Part shown: piece after piece, positions 1 through 5,573 of the stretch | How positions within the stretch are numbered: the first letter of the stretch is position 1 | Layout: each line of letters starts with the position of its first letter | Assembly (NCBI GenBank): GCA_964569055.1 | Contig: CAZMSZ010000306.1 | Coordinates: forward strand, 1 to 9,205 | Direction of reading: 5' to 3' | Length of the DNA stretch: 9,205 bases | From: JAWLGW01 sp964569055 | GTDB lineage: Bacteria; Planctomycetota; J058 | The notes under the pieces: generated by a model | The model's input: the letters and a program-made list of their open reading frames with translations, nothing else | Databases searched by the model: none | Told to the model about the DNA's origin: nothing | Program-made: the position numbers and the translations under genes

Positions 1-231
1 CACTACGAGTCGGTGGCCCGCCGCCTCCCCGCCGAGCTGGCCGAGCAGCTCGAGCGCGCCCTCCCGAGCGCCCCGAGCCCCCTGCGCGAGGCCCTGGTCG
101 AGACCCTCGGCGAGGCCGGCCGCCGCGAGGCGATCCCCCTGCTGGAGGCCGAGCTGCAGCGCAGCGACGGCGCCTCCGCGGAGGTGGTGGACCTCGCGCT
201 CCAGCGGCTGCGGGCGCGCTGGGTCGACTGA
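1..231 (+). CDS. HEAT-repeat-like protein, C-terminal fragment
   Basis: The reading frame is open from the first base of the window and ends at TGA 229-231, so this is the last 76 residues of a longer protein whose start lies outside. The visible part is rich in Ala, Leu, Glu and Arg. It shows paired amphipathic helices: SPLREALVETLGEAG followed by REAIPLLEAELQ, then a final helix VVDLALQRLRARWVD. The pattern 'ALVETLGEAGRREAIPLLEAEL' is typical of HEAT/PBS-lyase-type helical repeats, where one helix ends at a Gly and the next begins with 'AIPLLEAEL'. Such repeats usually make protein-protein scaffolds, so no enzymatic role can be assigned. All but a few codons end in G or C, as in the other real genes here. 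It ends 78 bases before topB, with a possible promoter between, so the two need not be co-transcribed. Confidence 0.7.
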   Translation, partial: HYESVARRLPAELAEQLERALPSAPSPLREALVETLGEAGRREAIPLLEAELQRSDGASAEVVDLALQRLRARWVD

Positions 232-270
232 TCGTCGAGCACGAGCACGACGCCTGTCGCACCCATCGGA

Positions 271-276
271 TAGTGT
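271..276 (+). promoter_or_regulatory. Possible -10 element upstream of topB
   Basis: The hexamer TAGTGT lies in the only intergenic gap before topB, 33 bases before its GTG. It fits a relaxed TAnnnT -10 box and would give a leader of about 27 nt. No convincing -35 box is visible 16-18 bases upstream. The same hexamer occurs upstream of the deoxyhypusine-synthase-like gene (2810-2815). Confidence 0.25.
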
Positions 277-309
277 TCGGCCTCCGTTCGCCTCGGTGGG
301 AGCGCGCCC

Positions 310-2718
310 GTGGTCCGTCTGATCGTGACCGAGAAGCCGTCGGTCGCCCGCGACATCGCGCGGGTGGTCGGCGCCGCGCGTCGGCAGGACACGCACTTCG
401 AGGGGGACGGGGTGTGGGTCACCTGGTCCTTCGGGCACCTCGTCGAGATCGCCGAGCCGCACGAGCACGACCCGGCCTGGAAACGGTGGGTGCTCGACGC
501 GCTGCCCATGCTCCCCGAGCGGCTGCGCCTGCGACCGATCGCGCGCACCCGCGACCGCCTGCGCGAGCTGGGCGCGCTGTTCGCCCGGCCCGAGGTGGGC
601 GAGGTGGTCAACGCCTGCGACGCGGGGCGCGAGGGGGAGCTGATCTTCCGCTGGGTGGCCGAGGTGGCGCGCCTGCGCAAGCCGGTGCTCCGGCTGTGGC
701 TGGCCTCGCTCACCCCGGCCGCGATCCGTCAGGCCCTGGCGCGGCTGCGGCCCGCGGCGCAGTACGATCCGCTGGGCGACGCGGCGCGCTGCCGGGCCGA
801 GGCGGACTGGCTGGTGGGGCTCAACGTCACGCGCGGGCTGACCTGCCGGGCGCGGCGCGGCGGCGGGGCCTCGGCGCTGCTCTCGGTCGGGCGCGTGCAG
901 ACCCCGACCCTGGCGCTCCTGGTCGCGCGCGAGCGCGAGCTCGAGGCGTTCGTGCCCGAGACCTACTGGATCGTGCGGGCCGCCCTCGAGGCGCCCGCCC
1001 GCGACGGCGCCCGCTTCGAGGGGCGCTGGGTCGACCCGCGCCGCAAGGGCGAGGCGGCCTACCGGCTCCCCTCCGCCGAGCGGGCCGCGGAGGTGGCGGC
1101 CGCGCTGCGCGCGGCGGGCGAGGGGCGGGTCGAGGCGGCGGTGCGCGAGGAGCAGCAGGTCCCGCCGCCGCAGCTCCACCACCTCACCAGCCTGCAGCAG
1201 GAGGCGAACCGGCGGTTCGGGCTCTCGGCCGACGGGACCCTCCAGGCCGCGCAGGCGCTGTACGAGCGGCACAAGCTGATCACCTACCCGCGCACCGACT
1301 CGCGCCACCTCTCGCGCGACGTGGCGGCCACCCTGGGCGAGGTGGTCGCCGGGCTGGCCCGGCTCGAGGAGCTCGCTCCGTGCGGCGCGGTGGCGGCGCG
1401 CCTGGCGCAGGGCTCCCTGCCGACCCTCGGGCGCCGCGTCGTGGACGACGCGCAGGTCGGCGACCACCACGCCCTGATCCCCACCGGCCGCGCCGCGCTC
1501 GCCGGCCTCAGCCGCGACGAGCTGCGCGTGTTCGAGCTGGTGGCGCGGCGCTTCCTCGCGGCGTTCCTCCCGCCCGCCCGCTACGCCAAGGCGCGCGTCG
1601 ACGTGCGCCTCGGCGAGCACCTCGTGCGCGCCGAGGGGCGCACCCGGCTCGACCCCGGCTGGGAGGAGGTCGAGCCCCCGGCCCGCCGCGCACGCGCGAC
1701 CGGGGCGCCGGTGCCCGAGCCGCCCGCGCTGCCGCCGGTCGAGCCCGGCGAGCCGATCGCGTGCCGCGGCGCGCGCGTCCAGCGCAAGGAGACCCAGCCG
1801 CCGCCGCGCTACACCGAGGCCACCCTGCTCTCGGCCATGGAGCACGCGGGGCGCTCGCTCGACGAGGCGGCCCTGCGCGAGGCCATGCGCGGGGCGGGCC
1901 TCGGCACGGCGGCCACCCGGGCCGCGATCATCGAGACCCTGCTGCGCCGCGGCTACGTGCGGCGGTCCGGCAAGAGCCTGGTCCCCGAGCCGCTCGGGCG
2001 GGCGCTCATCGACGTGTTGCCGGTCGAGGCGCTCGCCAGCGCGCGCCTCACCGGCGAGTGGGAGGAGCGCCTGGCGCGGATCGCCGCGGGCCGGGCCGAC
2101 CCCGAGGCGTTCCGGCGCGACATCCGCAGCTTCACCGCCGCGGCGGTCGAGGCGATCCGCGCCGCGGAGGTGAGCCTCCCGGCCGAGGCGGCGGCCAGCG
2201 CGCCCGGCGGCCGGCGGGCGCGGTCGGGCCGGACCCGCGGGAAGGCCAGCCGTGCCGGTCGTGCGGCGGGTGGATCGGCCCGCGGGTCGTCGCGTCGGGC
2301 GACCGGCGCGAAGCGCGCCAGGGGCGACGAGGACGAGCGCGGCGGCGGAGCCAGCCGAGCCAGCCGCGCGGCTCGCGCGGCCCGCCCGGGCGCGAGCGCC
2401 CCCGCGCCCGAGGCCGTCGCCAAGCGCGCGAGCGGCGCCGGCCGCCCGCGCTGCAAGGCCTGCGGCCAGGGCCGGATCGTGCGCGGCCGCCGCGGCTGGG
2501 GCTGCGACCGCTGGCGGGCGGGCTGCGGGTTCGTGGTCTGGTTCGTCCAGGACGGGATCGAGGTCCCCGAGGCCGAGGCCGACCGCCTGTTCCGCCGCGG
2601 GGCGACCCGGCTGTTCGCCTCCTCCCCCCGCACGGGCCGCCGCGCGAAGCTGGTGCTCGACCTCGCGGTATCGGGCTACGTCCGCTGGGAGGAGTCGGCC
2701 CGGGGGCGCGCGCGTTAG
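310..2718 (+). CDS. topB: DNA topoisomerase III (type IA), Bacillus TopB-like
   Basis: This is a complete 802-residue type IA topoisomerase, which cuts and rejoins one DNA strand through a tyrosine intermediate and resolves linked or recombining DNA, usually with a RecQ-type helicase. The N-terminus LIVTEKPSVARDIARVVGA opens the Toprim domain. The acidic motif DAGREGE (residues 104-110) is followed by LIFRW, as in Bacillus-type TopB. The active-site segment ITYPRTDS places the catalytic tyrosine at residue 326. VGDHHALIPTG and GLGTAATRAAIIETL are further conserved blocks. Residues about 622-711 form a low-complexity Ala/Arg/Gly/Ser linker. It is followed by a four-cysteine module (C715, C718, C732, C739) and a TOP3 C-terminal repeat-like domain. 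The GTG start is supported by the opening motif and by GGGAG at 298-302, 7 nt upstream. At 802 residues it is longer than typical bacterial TopB, mostly because of the linker and tail. Confidence 0.95.
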   Translation: MVRLIVTEKPSVARDIARVVGAARRQDTHFEGDGVWVTWSFGHLVEIAEPHEHDPAWKRWVLDALPMLPERLRLRPIARTRDRLRELGALFARPEVGEVVNACDAGREGELIFRWVAEVARLRKPVLRLWLASLTPAAIRQALARLRPAAQYDPLGDAARCRAEADWLVGLNVTRGLTCRARRGGGASALLSVGRVQTPTLALLVARERELEAFVPETYWIVRAALEAPARDGARFEGRWVDPRRKGEAAYRLPSAERAAEVAAALRAAGEGRVEAAVREEQQVPPPQLHHLTSLQQEANRRFGLSADGTLQAAQALYERHKLITYPRTDSRHLSRDVAATLGEVVAGLARLEELAPCGAVAARLAQGSLPTLGRRVVDDAQVGDHHALIPTGRAALAGLSRDELRVFELVARRFLAAFLPPARYAKARVDVRLGEHLVRAEGRTRLDPGWEEVEPPARRARATGAPVPEPPALPPVEPGEPIACRGARVQRKETQPPPRYTEATLLSAMEHAGRSLDEAALREAMRGAGLGTAATRAAIIETLLRRGYVRRSGKSLVPEPLGRALIDVLPVEALASARLTGEWEERLARIAAGRADPEAFRRDIRSFTAAAVEAIRAAEVSLPAEAAASAPGGRRARSGRTRGKASRAGRAAGGSARGSSRRATGAKRARGDEDERGGGASRASRAARAARPGASAPAPEAVAKRASGAGRPRCKACGQGRIVRGRRGWGCDRWRAGCGFVVWFVQDGIEVPEAEADRLFRRGATRLFASSPRTGRRAKLVLDLAVSGYVRWEESARGRAR

Positions 2719-2730
2719 CGCCCAGGCACA

Positions 2731-2788
2731 GCCTCGGGGGGCGAAAAGCCGGGCGAGGCCCCCCAGAAACCAACCAGGCTTTTGAGGC
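2731..2788 (+). ncRNA. Pseudoknot-capable structured element after topB
   Basis: Three sets of perfect complements interlock. GCCTC (2731-2735) pairs with GAGGC (2784-2788). AAAAGCC (2744-2750) pairs with the adjoining GGCTTTT (2777-2783). GGGGGGC (2736-2742), which lies between the two left strands, pairs with GCCCCCC (2758-2764) inside the loop of the second stem. Together they describe a pseudoknot of 5+7+7 base pairs. The A4/T4 pairing stands out in sequence this GC-rich. The element begins 12 bases after the topB stop and lies upstream of the possible promoter at 2810, so it may be the 3' end or terminator of the topB transcript, or a riboswitch-like leader if transcription continues into the next gene. 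There is no long T-tract. No known family is recognised. Confidence 0.4.
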
Positions 2789-2809
2789 TACCTCGGGCCT
2801 GGCCGGTGG

Positions 2810-2815
2810 TAGTGT
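2810..2815 (+). promoter_or_regulatory. Possible -10 element for the DHS-like gene
   Basis: TAGTGT is identical to the hexamer upstream of topB. It would start a transcript near 2822, giving a leader of about 310 nt. A TTGAGG at 2782-2787 is 22 bases upstream, too far for a standard -35, so only the -10 is proposed. Confidence 0.2.
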
Positions 2816-2918
2816 GACGCGCAGCACGGCCCTTGGCTCCCCCCGTCGTGGGGGCAGACGTCCATGAGCGCTTCGTCCGCCCGCGTCGCCGAGCCCGTCC
2901 CTCCCGACCGACAGCGGT

Positions 2919-2953
2919 GCGCGCTCGGACCCCGGGTCCGGTCCCGAGCGCGC
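2919..2953 (+). promoter_or_regulatory. 10-bp hairpin in the DHS-like leader
   Basis: GCGCGCTCGG (2919-2928) and CCGAGCGCGC (2944-2953) are perfect complements around a 15-base loop. Within this, GGACC and GGTCC could form an alternative inner pairing. Flanking GACCG (2906-2910) and CGGTC (2958-2962) could lengthen the stem after a small internal loop. No T-tract follows, so it is not a classical terminator; its role is unknown. Confidence 0.35.
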
Positions 2954-3089
2954 GTGGCGGTCGCCGAGACCCACCCCGACCCTGAGCCGCGCGGCGACCT
3001 CGTGTCTGGCGTCGCCGTCGCGCACCCGCGATCTTCGACGACGTCCTGCTCGACCCTGCCCGCGGCGGGCGAGGCGAGCCGGTCCTGCG

Positions 3090-3108
3090 GGGGACGCGCG
3101 GCGTCCCC
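3090..3108 (+). promoter_or_regulatory. 8-bp hairpin just upstream of the DHS-like RBS
   Basis: GGGGACGC (3090-3097) and GCGTCCCC (3101-3108) pair perfectly around a 3-base loop. The hairpin ends 7 bases before the ribosome binding site GAGAGGAG (3116-3123). It could set access to the start region or stabilise the message; there is no T-tract, so termination is unlikely to be intrinsic. Confidence 0.4.
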
Positions 3109-3132
3109 ACGCTTCGAGAGGAGCTTGCCTTC

Positions 3133-4215
3133 GTGACCGATCGTGACCCCGCGACCTTCAAGGCCGAGCTGCTCGCCAACCCGGTGGAGCATGTCGACAT
3201 CACGGCCTTCGACGCCCGCCCGCTGATCCGGGCCTACTCCCGCACGGCGTTCCAGGCGCGGAACCTGGCCGCCGCCGCGGACATCGTGGATCGGATGCAG
3301 GCCGACCACGACTGCGCCGTGATCCTGACCCTGGCCGGGTCGCTGATCTCGGCCGGCATGAAGGAGGCCATGATCACGCTGGTCGAGAACGACATGGTCG
3401 ACGCGATCGTGTCGACCGGCGCGAACATCGTCGACCAGGACTTCTTCGAGGGGCTGGGCTTCCGCCACTACATCGCGCCCGGCTCGCCCGAGGCGCCGCT
3501 GGTCGACGACCCGACGCTGCGCGACCTGCACATCGACCGGATCTACGACACGTTCATCGACGAGGACCAGCTGCGCGAGTGCGACGACACCGTGCGGCAG
3601 GTGTTCGACGCGCTGCGCCCCGGGACCTACTCCTCGCGCGAGCTGGTCGACGCGCTCGGCGCCTGGCTCGCCGAGCACCGCCCCGACGCGCGCTCGCTGG
3701 TGCTGACCTGCCACCGCAAGCGCGTGCCGATCTTCGTGCCCGCCTTCAGCGACTGCTCGGCCGGGTTCGGGATCGTGCTCCACCAGACGCAGCGGCTGCG
3801 CGAGGGCAAGGAGGCCGTGGCCTTCGACTCGGGCAAGGACTTCCGCGAGCTGACCGAGGTCAAGCTCGCCAACCCGCGCACCGGGCTGCTCATGCTCGGG
3901 GGCGGCGTGCCGAAGAACTTCGCCCAGGACATCGTGGTCGCCGCCGAGCTCCTCGGCGAGGACGTGAGCATGCACGCCTACGCGGTGCAGCTCACCGTGG
4001 CCGACCCGCGCGACGGCGCGCTCTCGGGCTCGACCCTGCGCGAGGCCTGCAGCTGGGGCAAGGTCGACGTGGTGCACGAGCAGATGGTGTGGGGCGAGGC
4101 GACGGTCCACTTCCCGCTGCTCGCGAGCGACGCCTACCACCGCCGCTCGTGGGTGGGCCGCCCCGCGCGCAAGCTGGCCGACCTGTGGGCGCCCGTCCCG
4201 GGAGGTCGGAGCTGA
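3133..4215 (+). CDS. Deoxyhypusine synthase family protein
   Basis: This is a complete 360-residue member of the deoxyhypusine synthase (DHS) fold, NAD-dependent enzymes that take an aminobutyl group from spermidine and pass it to an amine. In eukaryotes and archaea the acceptor is a lysine of eIF5A; bacteria lack eIF5A, so bacterial homologues probably act on small polyamines (homospermidine- or related synthase activity), which is an inference here. Family blocks seen are LAGSLISAGM (67-76), STGANIVD (94-101), VPIFVPAFSDCSAGFG (198-211 region), GGGVPKNF (256-263) and CSWGKVD (306-312). K310 matches the catalytic lysine that forms the enzyme-imine intermediate in human DHS, so the protein looks active. 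The GTG start has GAGAGGAG at 3116-3123, 9 nt upstream. It is followed directly by short unknown ORFs, suggesting an operon. The exact substrate cannot be read from sequence. Confidence 0.88.
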   Translation: MTDRDPATFKAELLANPVEHVDITAFDARPLIRAYSRTAFQARNLAAAADIVDRMQADHDCAVILTLAGSLISAGMKEAMITLVENDMVDAIVSTGANIVDQDFFEGLGFRHYIAPGSPEAPLVDDPTLRDLHIDRIYDTFIDEDQLRECDDTVRQVFDALRPGTYSSRELVDALGAWLAEHRPDARSLVLTCHRKRVPIFVPAFSDCSAGFGIVLHQTQRLREGKEAVAFDSGKDFRELTEVKLANPRTGLLMLGGGVPKNFAQDIVVAAELLGEDVSMHAYAVQLTVADPRDGALSGSTLREACSWGKVDVVHEQMVWGEATVHFPLLASDAYHRRSWVGRPARKLADLWAPVPGGRS

Positions 4216-4241
4216 GCCGCACGGGGGGGCGCTCGGCGCGC

Positions 4242-4577
4242 GTGCTCCTCGTGCTGGAGTCGCCCGACGCCCCGTCCTCGGCGGAGGACGCCCTGGGCGG
4301 CCTGTCCCCCTCGGCGCGCGGTGAGCTGTTCGCCTGTGCGCCGTCCGACATCACCCTCGACGACGAGCACCGGATCGTCGCGGACGCCCGTCGGATCGAG
4401 CTCGGCAGCCGCTCGGTCGGCCCGGCCGAGGCGCTCGCCCTCGAGGAGGGCGACCTCGTGATCGCGCCCGCCCCGCCCAGCCGCCGGCGCGAGCGCGTGC
4501 GCGAGAAGCTGGAGGCGCTGCTCAAGATCCTGCGCGCGCGCGGGGTCAAGGTGTACGAGGAGCGCAGCGAGCGCTGA
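4242..4577 (+). CDS. Hypothetical protein, about 111-121 residues
   Basis: I do not recognise this protein. From GTG 4242 it is 111 residues: a hydrophobic opening LLVLESPDAP, an acidic middle (ITLDDEHRIVADARRIEL, GPAEALALEEGD), a short hydrophobic strand LVIAPAPPS, and a charged C-terminal helix RRRERVREKLEALLKILRARG ending in KVYEERSER. No signal peptide, membrane segment or metal-binding motif is evident. Codons end almost entirely in G/C, supporting translation. An alternative start is CTG 4212, which overlaps the stop of the upstream gene (CTGA) and has GGAGG at 4201-4205 exactly 6 nt upstream; it gives an N-terminus MSRTGGRSARVLLVLE. The spacing from the DHS-like gene is negative to 26 bases, so co-transcription and translational coupling are likely. 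Confidence 0.65.
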   Translation: MLLVLESPDAPSSAEDALGGLSPSARGELFACAPSDITLDDEHRIVADARRIELGSRSVGPAEALALEEGDLVIAPAPPSRRRERVREKLEALLKILRARGVKVYEERSER

Positions 4578-4585
4578 GCGCCGGG

Positions 4586-4615
4586 GGCGCCGGGTTCGGC
4601 CGCGGGCCCGGCGCC
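4586..4615 (+). promoter_or_regulatory. 9-bp hairpin between two small ORFs
   Basis: GGCGCCGGG (4586-4594) and CCCGGCGCC (4607-4615) are perfect complements around a 12-base loop, starting 8 bases after the stop of the preceding ORF. It lacks a T-tract. It may be an intercistronic structure, or it may simply encode Gly/Ala/Pro codons if the next ORF begins at the upstream CTG 4574. Confidence 0.3.
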
Positions 4616-4624
4616 GACCCGCTC

Positions 4625-4753
4625 GTGGAGGCGATCGTGGGCGAGGGCGCGCGGCGGTTCGTCCCGCTGTGGGGCGCCGACCCCGCCACCCGCGAGGAGT
4701 GGGGCGAGCAGCGCGGCGCCCTGTTCCGGGGCGCCAGCGAGAGGGCCCGCTGA
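4625..4753 (+). CDS. Small hypothetical protein (42-59 residues)
   Basis: A short frame ends at TGA 4751-4753, one base before the ATG of the next gene. From GTG 4625 it encodes 42 residues, containing IVGEGARRFVPLWG, ATREEWGEQRG and ALFRGASERAR. Every codon ends in G or C and the composition (Trp, Phe, Glu, Arg, Gly) looks like a real soluble peptide rather than a shadow frame. Upstream, the frame continues to CTG 4574, which overlaps the previous stop (CTGA) and would give a 59-residue protein beginning MSAGGAGFGRG; GAGGAG at 4557-4562 lies 11 nt before it. GTG 4625 has no clear ribosome binding site. Function is unknown. Its place between two equally small genes suggests one operon. It could also be non-coding sequence, though the gap it fills would otherwise be 177 bases in a tightly packed region. 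Confidence 0.45.
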   Translation: MEAIVGEGARRFVPLWGADPATREEWGEQRGALFRGASERAR

Positions 4754-4754
4754 C

Positions 4755-5063
4755 ATGGCGCCGATCGACCTCGCCGCGCTCGCGTTCGGCTTCCTCGCCG
4801 CGCTCGCGGTCGCGCTCCCGGGCGCGCCCGAGGGCGCCCGCGGCAAGGTGCTGGCGGCCGCCGGCGCGTGCGCCGTGGTGATGCGGCTGGTCGGCCCGCT
4901 GGCAGGCGTCCTGGCCGCCGTGTGCGCGGCGCCGCTCGCGCGCCGCCTGGCGCGCGAGCCGGAGGGTCAGGAGCGGATCGTGGACGGGGCCAAGTACGCG
5001 GCCGTGCTCGCGGCGGCCGTCGGCCTGGCGTTCGTCGCGCGGGGCCTCCTCCTGCGCGGCTGA
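4755..5063 (+). CDS. Small hydrophobic membrane protein, unknown function
   Basis: This 102-residue protein is dominated by Ala, Leu, Val and Gly. Likely membrane segments are residues about 4-22 (IDLAALAFGFLAALAVALP), about 32-62 (one long or two short segments, interrupted by R44 and P48) and about 80-99 (KYAAVLAAAVGLAFVARGLLL). A charged loop RRLAREPEGQERIVDGAK (63-80) separates the last two and is probably cytosolic. There is no cleavable signal peptide motif or cofactor-binding site. ATG 4755 starts one base after the preceding stop; the weak GAGAGG at 4739-4744 lies 10 nt upstream, consistent with translational coupling. I cannot name the family. Its link to the deoxyhypusine-synthase-like gene is by position only. 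Confidence 0.65.
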   Translation: MAPIDLAALAFGFLAALAVALPGAPEGARGKVLAAAGACAVVMRLVGPLAGVLAAVCAAPLARRLAREPEGQERIVDGAKYAAVLAAAVGLAFVARGLLLRG

Positions 5064-5067
5064 TTCG

Positions 5068-5073
5068 TAGGCT
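5068..5073 (+). promoter_or_regulatory. Possible -10 element for the cupin gene
   Basis: TAGGCT lies just after the stop of the membrane protein gene and 32 bases before the cupin ATG, placing a start site near 5080 with a short leader containing the ribosome binding site. No -35 match is seen, and readthrough from the upstream genes is equally possible. Confidence 0.2.
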
Positions 5074-5104
5074 ACGCACGCCTCGCCTGCGAGAGGAGGA
5101 CGCC

Positions 5105-5494
5105 ATGCCGAAGCTGACCGAGCACCCCATTCACCTCGGGCTGGGAGCCACCGCCGTTCCGCAGCCGCCCTTCACGGGCATGGAGTGGTTCGCCGACTAC
5201 GTCGCCCGCACCGCCGACGACGGCGCGGAAGGGCGCCTGGTCACGATGTACTCCATGAGCGCGCCCTTGGACTCGTGGGAGCGGCACCCCAGCGGCGCCG
5301 AGGTCGTGCTGTGCACCGCGGGGGAGCTCACGCTGATCCAGGAGATCGACGGCGAGGAGGTGCGCACCAAGCTCGCCGCCGGCGAGTACGCGATCAACGC
5401 GCCCGGGGTGTGGCACACCGCCGACCTCGAGGGGCCCGCGACCGCGGTGTTCATCACCGCCGGCCGCGGCACCGAGCATCGGCCCCGCCGCTAG
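5105..5494 (+). CDS. Small cupin-domain protein
   Basis: A 129-residue single-domain cupin, a beta-barrel that often binds one metal ion. The first cupin block is represented by W58-E-R-H61-P-S-G-A-E66-VVL, leading into the turn TAGEL. The second is AAGEYAINAPGVWH104T. H61, E66 and H104 are plausible metal ligands; a usual extra His of motif 1 is not obvious, so the site may be partly degenerate. Such stand-alone cupins can be isomerases, dioxygenases, sugar- or small-molecule-binding proteins, so no reaction is assigned. The ATG is strongly supported by AGGAGG at 5094-5099, 5 nt upstream, the best ribosome binding site in the window. The TAG stop (5492-5494) lies in the first bases of the 23-bp inverted repeat, so the C-terminus GTEHRPRR may have been set by that element. 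Confidence 0.85.
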   Translation: MPKLTEHPIHLGLGATAVPQPPFTGMEWFADYVARTADDGAEGRLVTMYSMSAPLDSWERHPSGAEVVLCTAGELTLIQEIDGEEVRTKLAAGEYAINAPGVWHTADLEGPATAVFITAGRGTEHRPRR

Positions 5495-5573
5495 GCTCTG
5501 TCTCGAAACTCGGCTCGCGCCATCGCGACGAGGGCGAGCGAGGGCGCGGTCCGAGTTTCGAGACAGAGCCTAG
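5491..5573. repeat. Perfect 23-bp inverted repeat, MITE-like or two-way terminator
   Basis: The left arm (5491-5513), starting CTAGGCTCTGTCTCGAAACT, is an exact reverse complement of the right arm (5551-5573). After one mismatch and a G-U pair, CGCGCC (5516-5521) and GGCGCG (5543-5548) extend the stem toward a loop of about 21 bases. The element sits exactly between converging genes: the TAG of the cupin gene (5492-5494) and the TAG of the DUF309 gene (complement of 5570-5572) both lie in the terminal CTAG of each arm. Two readings are possible. It may be a bidirectional terminator, although no T-tract follows either arm. Or it may be a 75-bp miniature transposable element flanked by CTAG, since IS5-type ends often begin in a similar GGCTCTGT fashion. 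No transposase is present. Confidence 0.85.

Larger units (their letters stand above)
2719..3132. other. 414-base gene-free region with structured DNA/RNA
   Basis: No convincing protein gene lies between topB and the deoxyhypusine-synthase-like gene. The first 70 bases hold a pseudoknot-capable element (2731-2788). A TAGTGT hexamer (2810-2815) may be the downstream gene's promoter, giving a leader of about 310 nt. That leader contains a 5-bp C/G hairpin (2840-2854), a 10-bp hairpin (2919-2953) and an 8-bp perfect hairpin (3090-3108) just before the ribosome binding site. A 90-codon ATG frame (2864-3136) crosses the leader, but its base use at third positions is less GC-biased than in the real genes and its composition (Arg, Ser, Pro, Ala) looks random. 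I do not recognise any known riboswitch consensus here. Confidence 0.6.

Noticed and set aside
232..252. 5-bp hairpin (CGTCG/CGACG) after the first gene as a terminator.
   Set aside because: Short stem, no T-tract, and such matches are frequent in this base composition.
2736..2764. GGGGGGC/GCCCCCC hairpin as a simple Rho-independent terminator of topB.
   Set aside because: No T-tract follows the stem (the next bases are AGAAAC), and the loop takes part in a second perfect pairing, so a plain terminator call is not justified.
273..2867. 864-codon + strand frame overlapping topB.
   Set aside because: The Arg/Gly/Pro-rich product has no motifs, while the overlapping topB frame has all family motifs.
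2864..3136. 90-codon ATG frame in the DHS-like leader, whose stop overlaps the GTG start (GTGA).
   Set aside because: About 12 of 90 codons end in A or T, clearly more than in the real genes, and the Arg/Ser/Pro-rich product resembles no protein. The overlap could be chance. A leader peptide is possible but unsupported.
2788..4140. 450-codon - strand frame opposite the DHS-like gene.
   Set aside because: Shadow of a gene with clear conserved blocks; the product is low complexity and lacks a plausible ribosome binding site.
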